Shown: positions 24,185-32,364 of the stretch, one piece after another
Layout: each line of letters begins with the position of its first letter
How positions within the stretch are numbered: position 1 is the stretch's first letter
Source: Mycolicibacterium aromaticivorans JS19b1 = JCM 16368
Lineage (GTDB): Bacteria; Actinomycetota; Actinomycetes; Mycobacteriales; Mycobacteriaceae
Direction of reading: 5' to 3'
Length of the DNA: 64,000 bases
NCBI RefSeq assembly: GCF_000559085.1
Contig: NZ_JALN02000001.1
Coordinates: 868,001-932,000, forward strand
Notes under the pieces: model-generated
Seen by the model: only the letters and a program-made list of their open reading frames with translations
What the model was told of the DNA's origin: nothing
Databases searched by the model: none
Program-made: the position numbers and the translations under genes

Positions 24185-26353
24185 TCACAGCATGCAGCTG
24201 ACGCAACCCTCCACTTCAGTCCCCTCCAGCGCCATCTGGCGAAGGCGGATGTAGTACAGCGTCTTGATTCCCTTGCGCCAGGCGTAGATCTGCGCCTTGT
24301 TGACCTCGCGGGTATCGGCGGTGTCTTTGAAGAACAGCGTCAGCGAAAGCCCTTGGTCCACATGCTGAGTGGCTGCGGCGTACGTGTCGATGATCTTCTC
24401 GTAGCCGATCTCGTACGCGTCCTGGTAGTACTCCAGGTTGTCGTTGGTCATGTAGGGCGCCGGGTAGTAGACGCGGCCGATCTTGCCTTCCTTGCGGATC
24501 TCGACCTTGCTCGCCACCGGGTGGATCGACGATGTCGAGTGGTTGATGTAAGAGATAGACCCCGTCGGCGGCACCGCCTGCAGGTTCTGGTTGTAGATGC
24601 CGTGAGTCTGCACCGAATCCTTGAGTCGTAACCAATCCTCTTGGGTCGGAATGCGAATGCCCGCCGTGGAGAAGAGCTCGCGCACCCGCTCGGTCGCCGG
24701 CTCCCACACCTGATCGGTGTACTTGTCGAAGAACTCACCGGATGCGTACTTCGACTTCTCGAAGCCCTTGAACGCCGATCCGCGCTCGATGGCGATCTTG
24801 TTCGACGCCCGCAGCGCGTGGTAGAGCACCGTGTAGAAGTACATGTTGGTGAAGTCGATGCCCTCGTCGGATCCGTAGAAGATCCGTTCGCGCGCAAGGT
24901 ATCCGTGCAGGTTCATCTGGCCGAGGCCGATGGCGTGCGAGTCGTTGTTGCCCTGCTCGATCGACGGGACCGACCAGATGTGCGTCTGGTCGCTCACCGC
25001 GGTCAATCCGCGAATCGCTACCTCGATGGTCTGCGCGAAGTCCGGCGAGTCCATCGCCTTGGCGATGTTCAGCGAACCCAGGTTGCACGAGATGTCCTTG
25101 CCCACCTTGGAATACGACAGGTCCTCGTTGAACAGCGAGGGCGTCGACACCTGCAGGATTTCCGAGCACAGGTTGGAGTGCGTGATCTTGCCATCAATAG
25201 GATTAGCTCGATTGACCGTGTCTTCGAACATGATGTACGGGTAGCCCGACTCGAACTGCAGCTCGGCCAGCGTCTGGAAGAACTCGCGAGCCTTGATCTT
25301 GGTCTTGCGGATCCGCGCGTCGTCGACCATCTCGTGGTACTTCTCGGTGACCGAGATGTCGGCGAACGGAACGCCATACACCCGCTCGACGTCATACGGC
25401 GAGAACAGGTACATGTCCTCGTTCTTCTTCGCCAGCTCGAAGGTGATGTCGGGAATCACCACACCCAGCGAGAGGGTCTTGATGCGGATCTTCTCGTCGG
25501 CGTTCTCCCGCTTGGTGTCCAGGAAGCGGTAGATGTCGGGGTGATGCGCGTGCAGGTAGACCGCGCCGGCACCTTGACGGGCTCCGAGCTGGTTGGCGTA
25601 GGAGAACGAGTCCTCCAGCAGCTTCATGATCGGGATGACACCGGAGCTCTGGTTCTCGATGTTCTTGATCGGTGCGCCATGCTCACGAATGTTGGTCAGC
25701 AGCAAGGCAACTCCGCCACCGCGCTTGGACAGCTGCAGCGCGGAGTTGATCGAACGGCCGATCGACTCCATGTTGTCCTCGATGCGCAGCAGGAAGCAGC
25801 TCACCGGCTCGCCGCGCTGCGCCTTGCCCGAGTTCAGGAATGTCGGGGTGGCCGGCTGGAACCGTCCGTCGATGATCTCGTCGACCAGCTTCTCGGCCAG
25901 CGTGGTGTCACCGGCGGCCAACGTCAGCGCAACCATCACCACGCGGTCCTCGAACCGCTCCAGGTAACGCTTCCCGTCGAAGGTCTTCAGCGTGTAGGAG
26001 GTGTAGTACTTGAACGCGCCGAGGAAGGTCGGGAACCGGAACTTCTTGGCGTAGGCGCGGTCGGTGAGCGTCTTGACGAAGTTGCGCGAGTACTGATCGA
26101 GAACCTCACGCTCGTAATAGTTCTCGCGAATCAGATAGTCGAGCTTCTCGTCCTGATTGTGAAAGAACACGGTGTTCTGGTTCACGTGCTCGAGGAAGTA
26201 CTGACGCGCGGCCAGACGATCCATGTCGAACTGGATCTTGCCGTCTGCGTCGTACAGATTCAGCATCGCGTTGAGCGCGTGGTAGTCGGTCTCCCCCGGC
26301 AACGCGTGCCCTGACGTCGTTACAGGCTCAGCAGCTGTGACTGTAGGTGGCAC
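24185..26353 (-). CDS. nrdE: Ribonucleotide reductase class Ib large subunit NrdE
   Basis: The 722-residue catalytic subunit reduces ribonucleoside diphosphates. It carries the redox-active C186 in '[10 protein letters not shown]', the thiyl-radical C396 in '[10 protein letters not shown]', the radical-relay tyrosines '[13 protein letters not shown]', and the C-terminal pair C717/C720 ('CVSCML') re-reduced by NrdH. The start '[10 protein letters not shown]' matches the mycobacterial family start and overlaps the nrdI end by 34 bases. It is the last gene of the operon before a strong terminator. Expression should depend on NrdR boxes upstream of nrdH and on read-through of the inserted element. 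Confidence 0.97.
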   Translation of the reverse strand: MPPTVTAAEPVTTSGHALPGETDYHALNAMLNLYDADGKIQFDMDRLAARQYFLEHVNQNTVFFHNQDEKLDYLIRENYYEREVLDQYSRNFVKTLTDRAYAKKFRFPTFLGAFKYYTSYTLKTFDGKRYLERFEDRVVMVALTLAAGDTTLAEKLVDEIIDGRFQPATPTFLNSGKAQRGEPVSCFLLRIEDNMESIGRSINSALQLSKRGGGVALLLTNIREHGAPIKNIENQSSGVIPIMKLLEDSFSYANQLGARQGAGAVYLHAHHPDIYRFLDTKRENADEKIRIKTLSLGVVIPDITFELAKKNEDMYLFSPYDVERVYGVPFADISVTEKYHEMVDDARIRKTKIKAREFFQTLAELQFESGYPYIMFEDTVNRANPIDGKITHSNLCSEILQVSTPSLFNEDLSYSKVGKDISCNLGSLNIAKAMDSPDFAQTIEVAIRGLTAVSDQTHIWSVPSIEQGNNDSHAIGLGQMNLHGYLARERIFYGSDEGIDFTNMYFYTVLYHALRASNKIAIERGSAFKGFEKSKYASGEFFDKYTDQVWEPATERVRELFSTAGIRIPTQEDWLRLKDSVQTHGIYNQNLQAVPPTGSISYINHSTSSIHPVASKVEIRKEGKIGRVYYPAPYMTNDNLEYYQDAYEIGYEKIIDTYAAATQHVDQGLSLTLFFKDTADTREVNKAQIYAWRKGIKTLYYIRLRQMALEGTEVEGCVSCML

Positions 26354-26802
26354 GTGTCCTCGTCCTTCCAGAATTTCGTTAACTCCGCACGGACGGCTTC
26401 GACGTCCTCAGCGGTGCCCATCATTTCGAAGCGATATAGATTCGGCACCCTGCATTTGTGCGCGACCAGCGTCGCCGCGAAGCAGTATTCGGCACCGAAT
26501 TGAGTGTTGCCTGCCCCGATCACACCGCGGATCAAGGACCGATTGTGCGGATTGTTCAAAAACTTGATGACCTGCTTGGGGACGTATCCCTTGGCCTCGA
26601 GGTGCGGGCTGTCCCCTCGCCCCCTGCCGTAGGTCGGCAGGAGCAGGACGTAGGGCCGGTGCACCTCGATGTGCTCGTGAAGGGGAATCCGGATGGCCGG
26701 CACGCCCAGCCTCTGCACGAAGCGGTGGGTGTTCTCCGAAACGCTGGAGAAGTACACCAACCGCTCCGGGCCCGCCAGGCTGGGGCTGCCATCCGGATTC
26801 AT
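26320..26802 (-). CDS. nrdI: Flavodoxin-like NrdI
   Basis: About 160 residues. The FMN-binding '[20 protein letters not shown]' loop and '[12 protein letters not shown]' are those of NrdI, the flavodoxin that supplies oxidant for the Mn-tyrosyl cofactor of NrdF. '[17 protein letters not shown]' is also conserved. The start is ATG 26802 (a GTG at 26805 is possible). It normally follows nrdH directly; here a 4.2-kb mobile element and a 19-codon minigene separate them. Confidence 0.93.
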   Translation of the reverse strand: MNPDGSPSLAGPERLVYFSSVSENTHRFVQRLGVPAIRIPLHEHIEVHRPYVLLLPTYGRGRGDSPHLEAKGYVPKQVIKFLNNPHNRSLIRGVIGAGNTQFGAEYCFAATLVAHKCRVPNLYRFEMMGTAEDVEAVRAELTKFWKDEDTCHLQSQLLSL

Positions 26803-26830
26803 CACATCTCTTTCCGTGGCGCCCGGGCCG

Positions 26831-26890
26831 CTAAGCGCTCAGTGCGGCACCGACTGGCGGAGTGTCGATATTCGTATGTGTTGTATTCAT
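26831..26890 (-). CDS. 19-codon minigene carrying the displaced NrdH C-terminus
   Basis: ATG 26890 to TAG 26831 encodes [19 protein letters not shown]. The last residues GAALSA are those expected at the end of mycobacterial NrdH (usual end '...IKALAGAALSA' or a close variant), while the first 13 codons come from the inserted element. AGGAGG lies six bases upstream of the ATG, one of the best ribosome-binding sites in the window, and nrdI starts 28 bases after the stop. It may be a translated leader that keeps nrdI/nrdE expressed. Translation itself is inferred. Confidence 0.6.
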   Translation of the reverse strand: MNTTHTNIDTPPVGAALSA

Positions 26891-26922
26891 GGATTTCCTC
26901 CTCTGTTGTGTGCATTTTTGTT

Positions 26923-27591
26923 TCAGTGACCTGTTACTAGCGCTACTAATTCCGCAGCGGGTAGGGCGGCCATCATGTTGACGGCGAAGGGCCAGACGAT
27001 GTTGTTGACTGCGCTCTTCCATTTGCTTTTGTCGGTGCTGTTGGCGGCGCCGCGTACGACGGCGCCTGCGAGACGTTCGAGTGCGTCTTGAAGGCTGAAA
27101 TCACCGACTGTGGCGTAATTCTGGGTGCACCAGCGGACGTGAGCGATGACGTCGTTGATGTGAGCACGCAGTGGTGCTGGGATAGAGGGGTCGCTTTTCA
27201 AAGTTTCAGCGACGCTCTCAATGTAGCCGTTGATCCTGTCGATGCCGTCGGCTTCAAGGGTCGGTACTACGTCTTCCAGGCGCTCAGCAAGCATTTCGAG
27301 AGTGTTCAGGCTGGTTTGGTCGATCGTGGCGGTTCCCTGACCCTGCCAGCCCCCGCTGAATGAGAAAACGACCTGATACCACGTTGGGACGGCCTCTCGG
27401 GCGACTCGCATGTTGCGGCCCTGGCTTTCCAGGAGCCCGATAAGTTCTTCGATCTCTCTGAGATGACTGATCGCCAACGTGTGGTCGTCCCAATTTTGAC
27501 CGTTCAGTCCGCGAGCCGAGGCAGCATTGACGTTCTGTGGGCCGCGCCAGCTGAGGAACTTGGCATGTAATAGTTGGGCGGGGTTAGACAT
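26923..27591 (-). CDS. Element cargo protein of unknown function (222 aa)
   Basis: Starts at ATG 27591, eight bases inside the end of the zinc-ribbon gene. The protein is largely helical ('ISHLREIEELIGLLESQGRN', 'TLEMLAERLEDVVPTL') and ends with a hydrophobic stretch 'IVWPFAVNMMAALPAAELVA', which could be a membrane-associating helix. No family is recognised. Being the last gene of the element and unrelated to recombination, it is the likely cargo, perhaps an effector. This is inference from context. Confidence 0.6.
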   Translation of the reverse strand: MSNPAQLLHAKFLSWRGPQNVNAASARGLNGQNWDDHTLAISHLREIEELIGLLESQGRNMRVAREAVPTWYQVVFSFSGGWQGQGTATIDQTSLNTLEMLAERLEDVVPTLEADGIDRINGYIESVAETLKSDPSIPAPLRAHINDVIAHVRWCTQNYATVGDFSLQDALERLAGAVVRGAANSTDKSKWKSAVNNIVWPFAVNMMAALPAAELVALVTGH

Positions 27592-29467
27592 AGCTGTGGT
27601 GCTCTCTGAAGGACTGTGTCGGTTCTGTTTCTGATTTGCGCCGCGCGAGTAGGTATTCAGTTCTGTCTCGTTGGCCGAACTTGGCCCACTGAGTTGTCGC
27701 GGAGGCGCTGAGGCCGAGCTGTGCGGCGACAATGGCTGCCGGGAGGTCGCTGGTGAGAGCAACCATGGCGTAATTGCGGCCTAGTCGACTCGGGACGCCG
27801 GCTTCCGCGAGTTTCACGCTGAGAGTGCGGGTATGGATGGGTTCGTGTGCGCGGGCGCCGGGAAAGAGGAAGTGGGCGTCGCTGTCAGGCGTTTGTGCGC
27901 GTGGGTTCTGGGATGCCTGTTGTGTGAGTCGGTTGACGAGCGTTGCGACAGACTCGGGCAATTCAATTGGATGGTTGACGAGTGTGAGCTGTGTGCACGG
28001 GCCCGTCGAGGTGACGTGTGCGGTGGTCAGACGCTGAATGTTGACCAGTTTCGCTCCGTAGAGCAGCACGAGCAGTCCAGCGACTCTGGTTTGGAGTTCG
28101 ATACCGCAGTGCTCGTCAAGCAGCTTGGCGATCTGACCCCGGTGGTCTTGTTCGTCACTGATCTCACTCGGCGGCACCTGTGATCCGCGTGCGAGCGTGA
28201 CGTTTTCGACGATGCCACGCTTGTTGAGCCACGCGACAAAGCCCTTTATCCGGCGACTGCGGTTGCGGTCTCCTGCTGTCCAGTCGTCGAGCATCGTTTG
28301 GGTGAGGTCACCGATTCGATGCCCGGATGATTCCACGTGCTCGATGAGTCGCAGCGCCAGCCGGATCCGCTCGCGGCTCGAATCGGCAGCGTTGGCAGTA
28401 AATCCTCGCCGAGCGGCCCGGCGTCGTGCTGTGCGCAAAATGCCCCATCGTGCATAGGGTTCCAGCAGCGCAGCGTGGCGCGGAGCCAGGGAGGCGGTAA
28501 ATTCGTCAATCCATGTTTCGAGCCGCTCGATCGGCTCGTCGCGCCGCGTCAAGACGTTGGCTTCGACCAGCAGGGCCCGCAGATAGTGGCGGGCTTGGCC
28601 GGGCGGGCACGCATCGACGGTCGCGTGGGTGAGGGCACCTTCCGCAGTGGCCAAGAAGCGCAATGCTTCTTGAGTGCGCGCTTTGATTAGCCAACGCAGC
28701 GTCGAGGCGGGCCGGCCACGACGAGCAAGCAGGTCGGGCAACATGTCCAGGCCCTCACGAATCGAGCCATCTTCTGCGGTGAGCAGCTCTTCAGTCAGTC
28801 GTCGAATCGAGCAGCTCAGGCAGGTGCCTTCGTAGTGCTGCGGGCCGCCTTGATCGCAAGTGGCGCAGACGTAGTCGGTGAGACTGCCCGCGCACGGCCC
28901 GCAAGCCAATTCGCCTGCCGGGGTGTGGCCGATAAGGACTTTGGTATGGCCGCAACTCGAGCAGACGTCGGGATGGTTCGTTGAACGCTTATAGCACGAG
29001 AAGCACACCGGTCCGAGCGGCCAATGCGCGTGGGTAGGACGTGTTTTCCCGCATAGACCGCACTGCGCGTCCGGAGACTGCACGCAGCTCTTGCAAAGAT
29101 CAGTGTCCCCGAGCTGAACGCGAGCGGCGATCGGACGCACGTTGCCGCACTTGCCGCAAGCACGCATCGGGGCTTTGTAGCAGCGCTGGCATAGCGGGCC
29201 CTTGACGGTCATCGATTTAGCGTGATCAAGACGACCGCAGCCCGAGCAGACATGTTTCGGGCGAGCGCAGCTGCCGCACAATGCTTTACCGTCCGCTTGC
29301 CGTGTAGAGGGCACCTTATTTCGCCCGCAGCTGGCGCAAGTTTCCATCCGCTGCGGGTCGTTACGGTAGCAGCGTTTGCAGACTCCGCCATCCGGGGTGC
29401 GGGCGGCCCGTTGCGCGAGTCGACCGCAGCGCACACAAGTGTGCTTGGGGGGTGCCACGACGCTCAT
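27584..29467 (-). CDS. Seven zinc ribbons fused to a catalytically dead recombinase-like domain
   Basis: This 627-residue protein has seven tandem CxxC-x(11-15)-CxxC modules in its N-terminal 225 residues (first 'CVRCGRLAQRAARTPDGGVC' continuing KRC; last 'CATCDQGGPQHYEGTCLSC'). The C-terminal part (about 350-610) follows a tyrosine-recombinase layout, but the catalytic positions are replaced: 'LLYGAKLVNIQRL' where TGLRxxE is expected, 'SRLGRNYAMVAL' for HxLRHxxA, and 'LGLSASATTQWAKF' for LGHxxxxTTxxY. It starts at ATG 29467, overlapping the XRE stop. It probably binds DNA as an accessory or targeting subunit of the active recombinase. Confidence 0.75.
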   Translation of the reverse strand: MSVVAPPKHTCVRCGRLAQRAARTPDGGVCKRCYRNDPQRMETCASCGRNKVPSTRQADGKALCGSCARPKHVCSGCGRLDHAKSMTVKGPLCQRCYKAPMRACGKCGNVRPIAARVQLGDTDLCKSCVQSPDAQCGLCGKTRPTHAHWPLGPVCFSCYKRSTNHPDVCSSCGHTKVLIGHTPAGELACGPCAGSLTDYVCATCDQGGPQHYEGTCLSCSIRRLTEELLTAEDGSIREGLDMLPDLLARRGRPASTLRWLIKARTQEALRFLATAEGALTHATVDACPPGQARHYLRALLVEANVLTRRDEPIERLETWIDEFTASLAPRHAALLEPYARWGILRTARRRAARRGFTANAADSSRERIRLALRLIEHVESSGHRIGDLTQTMLDDWTAGDRNRSRRIKGFVAWLNKRGIVENVTLARGSQVPPSEISDEQDHRGQIAKLLDEHCGIELQTRVAGLLVLLYGAKLVNIQRLTTAHVTSTGPCTQLTLVNHPIELPESVATLVNRLTQQASQNPRAQTPDSDAHFLFPGARAHEPIHTRTLSVKLAEAGVPSRLGRNYAMVALTSDLPAAIVAAQLGLSASATTQWAKFGQRDRTEYLLARRKSETEPTQSFREHHSYV

Positions 29468-29799
29468 GAGGCACCGCCTGGTCTGCGGATTGTGGTGCGT
29501 CGCGGCTTAATCGGAGTGACCTTGCCGGTGGAGTCTTGACCTCCAACCGCCTTACGTCTCGCAACCTCGTTGATTCGCGGCTCGATCAAGTCGTTTGGAG
29601 TGCACTCCAAGATGTCGCACAATGCGACGAGAATGTCCATGCTCAATCGCTGCGGCTGGCCGGTTACTAGGCGATAGGTCTGCTCCCGCGACAAAGACAC
29701 GCCACGATCGGCTAGGTGCGGTTGCAGATCCGTGGTCGAGAACATTCCACGCTCGGCCATCTTCATGCGCAGATGCCACACGTAATCCATCTGTCTCAT
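29464..29799 (-). CDS. XRE-family HTH regulator of the element
   Basis: This 111-residue protein has a Cro/C1-type HTH at about residues 20-75 ('REQTYRLVTGQPQRLSMDIL' and 'VALCDILECTPNDLIEPR'), followed by a basic tail. It overlaps both neighbours by four bases. It probably represses the element or sets expression of recombination genes. The variant with 'ILVALCDILECTPNDLI' is the common XRE C-terminal helix pair. Confidence 0.88.
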   Translation of the reverse strand: MRQMDYVWHLRMKMAERGMFSTTDLQPHLADRGVSLSREQTYRLVTGQPQRLSMDILVALCDILECTPNDLIEPRINEVARRKAVGGQDSTGKVTPIKPRRTTIRRPGGAS

Positions 29800-31031
29800 C
29801 GTGATGACCCCCCGAGCTCGGTGCCGTAGCGGGAGTGCATCGATTGGGACAAAAGGCGATTGCGGTACTCGTTTGACACGCCGACATAGATGGCGGTCGT
29901 CGAGGAGAACGAGTGACCAACCTGCTCTTGGATGAATCGTTCCGGGTAGTCGAACTCAACTAGGTGAGTCACGTACGAGTGACGCAACGAATGTAGGTCC
30001 AGTGTTGGGTCAATGCCGGCTTCATCGCGCGCGGTGCAAAACGCTTCATTGAGCGTCCGCATGCCGACTCGTGATCCCCGCTCGGTCAACCACAATGCCG
30101 GGCGCTTCTCGCTGGGAAACAGCGGTCGCACATCAGTCATGTAGTGATCGAGGATTTCAACGATCCAGCTCATCTCCGGAATCGTCAGTACGGTGCGTCG
30201 CTTGGGCGCTCCACCGCGCGAGGCCTTGCCGTACCGAACCGACACCGCGCCAAACCTGCCGAAGTCGTCCATCTTTGAATTACGGCGCAGATCAACAACG
30301 TCGATATGGACGACCTCGCGCCGACGTAAACCGAAGGCGTAGCAGAACTTCAACATCGCTGCGTCACGCAAGGCTGTTCGTGCGCCCTTGCGGCCGCGGG
30401 CACGGATGGTGCCGACTCGGGCATCAGCGGCATCGAAGAGCGCCTGAACCTCGTCATAGGTCAGCGGACGCCGGGACGGATCACCTTCGTAGTCCCCGAC
30501 ATGGACAATCGAGTTGTCCTCGTGAAAGACCTGCTGGGGAATTTCACCGAACTGCTGCGTGCACTCCGCGATCCAGCCGTACCGCGGATCAAGCAAGTAC
30601 TCGCAAAACATCCGGATATCGATCTCGTAATTACGTGCGGTCGATAGCCGCAACGGCGTTGAACCAGAACGCAACTCACTAATCCACGCCTCACCCTCAG
30701 AAGGCGTCCACTGCCACGGATACAAGCCAGAGAACTCCACAAACCGACGCACCAGCCGACGCCGGGGCACGATCGTGGAGTCCTTCAGGAACCGGGCCCG
30801 TTGCTGGTTCTCCCAGCCCTCCAACATCGCTTCAAGCACCGCGCGTTGCGGATCAAGCTGAACAACATTGGGCGCCAACATCCGGCGGGCTACGCCATCG
30901 GCATCGCTAGTCACAAGCCCTGTTGTAACAGATGCATCGTTGATGCACCAGACTTTGGACCGGTGTTGACCATCGACTACCAGCGTCGAGGTCTCACCCC
31001 CCAACGCCTGAGCTGCTACAACAGACAACAT
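29796..31031 (-). CDS. Tyrosine recombinase of the nrdH-inserted element
   Basis: A tyrosine recombinase of up to 411 residues. Catalytic R is in 'YAFGLRRREVVHI', H-x-x-R in 'LHSLRHSYVTHL', H in 'EQVGHSFSSTTA' and nucleophile Y in 'AIYVGVSNE'; a core-binding N-terminal domain is present. The first 50 codons from 31031 overlap the repeat-rich attachment region and have less protein-like composition, so the true start may be ATG 30881 ('MLAPNVVQLDPQRAV'). The longest frame begins right after the nrdH stop. Its target is the end of nrdH. Confidence 0.9.
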   Translation of the reverse strand: MLSVVAAQALGGETSTLVVDGQHRSKVWCINDASVTTGLVTSDADGVARRMLAPNVVQLDPQRAVLEAMLEGWENQQRARFLKDSTIVPRRRLVRRFVEFSGLYPWQWTPSEGEAWISELRSGSTPLRLSTARNYEIDIRMFCEYLLDPRYGWIAECTQQFGEIPQQVFHEDNSIVHVGDYEGDPSRRPLTYDEVQALFDAADARVGTIRARGRKGARTALRDAAMLKFCYAFGLRRREVVHIDVVDLRRNSKMDDFGRFGAVSVRYGKASRGGAPKRRTVLTIPEMSWIVEILDHYMTDVRPLFPSEKRPALWLTERGSRVGMRTLNEAFCTARDEAGIDPTLDLHSLRHSYVTHLVEFDYPERFIQEQVGHSFSSTTAIYVGVSNEYRNRLLSQSMHSRYGTELGGSSR

Positions 31032-31079
31032 TGCTAGCCAACCAATGTTGCATCAGATGACAATATTGCTCCATTGGAG
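31026..31079. repeat. Repeat cluster at the nrdH-side end of the element
   Basis: CAACATTG (31026-31033), CAATGTTG (31043-31050) and CAATATTG (31061-31068) are versions of one 8-mer spaced 17-18 bp apart, and CTCCATTGGAG (31069-31079) is a palindrome right at the predicted junction with nrdH. The arrangement fits binding sites of a recombinase at an attachment site. Local base composition is AT-rich compared with nrdH. Confidence 0.55.
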
Positions 31080-31294
31080 AGGGCCTTGATCCGATCCGGC
31101 CGGAAGCCCGACCAGTGATCGCCGCCGGCAACGACGACCGGCGCCTGCAGGTAGCCCATCGCCATCACGTAATCGCGGGCCTCCGCGTCCTCGCTGATGT
31201 CGACGACGTCGTAGGTCAGACCCGACTTGTCCAGGGCCTTATAGGTCATGTTGCACTGCACGCAGGCGGGCTTGGTGTAGACGGTGATGGTCAT
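31034..31294 (-). CDS. nrdH: Glutaredoxin-like NrdH with an element-encoded C-terminus
   Basis: This 86-residue electron donor for NrdE has the active-site C11-V-Q-C14 and the NrdH-specific 'DHWSGFRPDRIKAL' segment up to residue 72. The last 14 residues 'SNGAILSSDATLVG' differ from the usual short end (GAALSA-like) and come from the inserted element. They still keep the G-A-x-L-S pattern, so the protein is likely functional. First gene of the nrd operon. ATG 31294 has GAGGAG about 13 bases upstream. Confidence 0.93.
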   Translation of the reverse strand: MTITVYTKPACVQCNMTYKALDKSGLTYDVVDISEDAEARDYVMAMGYLQAPVVVAGGDHWSGFRPDRIKALSNGAILSSDATLVG

Positions 31295-31483
31295 CTGCGA
31301 ATGGCTCCTCAGCGAAACATAGAGATGTACTCAGGCGGACTGACTGTGCGCAGGCACTCATGAACATTCAGCGAGCTGTCGGACCGTGAAATTCCTGACC
31401 GGCGGAGCCGCTCGGACCGACATCTCAGCGTCGGTTCCGGCGATCCGGCGGACCTGTGACTCTCTGGTCTGTCGGCCTGTCGA
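31295..31483 (-). other. About 190-bp 5' leader region of nrdH
   Basis: No gene is seen between the nrdH start and the NrdR boxes. The region is unusually long for a simple promoter and could be transcribed leader. No known riboswitch fold was recognised by eye. Confidence 0.35.
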
Positions 31484-31531
31484 ACACTACACCTAGTGTC
31501 CGACAGCACGAAGAGATACCACATGTTCTGA
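31484..31531 (-). promoter_or_regulatory. Paired NrdR boxes upstream of nrdH
   Basis: ACACTACACCTAGTGT (31484-31499) fits ACACwAnnnnTwGTGT exactly. A weaker partner, ATACCACATGTTCTGA (31516-31531), starts 32 bp away, the same spacing as at nrdF2. The operon is therefore probably repressed by the ATP/dATP-sensing repressor NrdR. Confidence 0.75.
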
Positions 31532-31693
31532 ATAACAATTCTGAAATTCCCTGGTCGTAAGCCCTTCATCCCTTCCTCGCCCGGCGTGTCGCATGTCACA
31601 ACACGCCGCACGCCACCGGCTGTGCCTAGATGTACCACCGGGCACCGACACGGCCGCCGCACCCGGCTCTGACGGACCGCCGAATAGCAAAAG

Positions 31694-31718
31694 GCCGCCG
31701 GCGCACAGCACCGGCGGC
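31694..31718. terminator. Intrinsic terminator after the FMN reductase gene
   Basis: GCCGCCGG (31694-31701) and CCGGCGGC (31711-31718) pair around a nine-base loop, with A-rich bases on the left and TTT on the right. It lies 22 bp beyond the minus-strand reductase stop and could work in both directions. Confidence 0.7.
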
Positions 31719-31740
31719 TTTCTGCGAGCGGGACGGAGCC

Positions 31741-32283
31741 TCAGCCCACCTCGGCGGCCAGCTTGCCGACCACGTCGCGCACCGCGGCGGACACCTCGGA
31801 GTTCTCCCGCGGATGCTTGCCGTCGAAGGTCGTGGACGGCACCGACAGCTTCAGCGACTCCACCACCCGGGGGCCGGCGATACCGAACGACTTGCGGGTC
31901 TCGTCATGCGCCCACACCCCGCCGTACTGACCGAGGGCGGACCCGATGACCGCCAGCGGCTTGTCCTTCAGCGCGCCGTTGCCGTACGGACGCGACAACC
32001 AGTCGATCGCGTTCTTGAGCACACCGGGGATGCTCCCGTTGTATTCCGGGGTCACCACCAGAGCCGCATCCGCCTGCGCGGCCGCGGCCCGCAACGCCAC
32101 CACGGGGGCGGGTGCGTCCTCGGTGTCGAGGTCTTCGTTGTAGTGCGGCAGGTCGCCCAGCCCGTCGTACACGGTGACGGTGACGCCGTCGGGCGCCGAC
32201 TCCGCCGCAAGTTCGGCCAGCTGGCGATTGACCGAGGCCGCCCGCAGGCTACCTACCAGTGTCAGCACGTTGATATCCGACAT
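31741..32283 (-). CDS. NADPH-dependent FMN reductase (Rv3054c-like)
   Basis: This 180-residue flavodoxin-fold reductase carries the FMN phosphate loop 'TLVGSLRAASVNRQLAE' and the 'VTPEYNGSIPGVLKNAIDWL' signature of the NADPH-dependent FMN/azoreductase family (YieF/ChrR-like). It reduces flavins, quinones or chromate-like acceptors. It is divergent from a TetR gene, and a palindrome between them suggests control by that regulator. Gene order matches Rv3054c-Rv3055. Confidence 0.9.
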   Translation of the reverse strand: MSDINVLTLVGSLRAASVNRQLAELAAESAPDGVTVTVYDGLGDLPHYNEDLDTEDAPAPVVALRAAAAQADAALVVTPEYNGSIPGVLKNAIDWLSRPYGNGALKDKPLAVIGSALGQYGGVWAHDETRKSFGIAGPRVVESLKLSVPSTTFDGKHPRENSEVSAAVRDVVGKLAAEVG

Positions 32284-32323
32284 GTCGCAATCCCTTCAGT
32301 CGTTCGCGATCCTCCCACGGCAG

Positions 32324-32343
32324 AACCGGACCACGGTCCGGTT
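32324..32343. promoter_or_regulatory. TetR operator palindrome
   Basis: AACCGGACC-AC-GGTCCGGTT is a perfect palindrome with 9-bp arms between the divergent FMN reductase and TetR genes, 22 bp from the TetR start. It is the likely binding site of that TetR protein. Confidence 0.75.
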
Positions 32344-32364
32344 TATTTCCTGCTGAGCTAAAGT

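Larger units (their letters stand above)
26852..31078 (-). mobile_element. Recombinase-XRE-zinc-ribbon element inserted in the 3' end of nrdH
   Basis: A unit of about 4.2 kb lies between codon 72 of nrdH and the detached NrdH tail (GAALSA-stop) at 26831-26851. All four genes run in the operon direction and overlap at their starts and stops (ATGA or 8 bases): tyrosine recombinase, XRE regulator, zinc-ribbon/recombinase-like protein, unknown protein. Related mycobacteria have nrdH-nrdI-nrdE contiguous, so the insertion is evident. Junctions are placed by codon alignment and could be off by several bases; no long direct repeat is visible. Confidence 0.8.

Noticed and set aside
24641..26314. Long plus-strand open frame opposite nrdE
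   Set aside because: It is the antisense shadow of a highly conserved gene; its Arg/Val/Leu-rich composition comes from the codon bias of nrdE.
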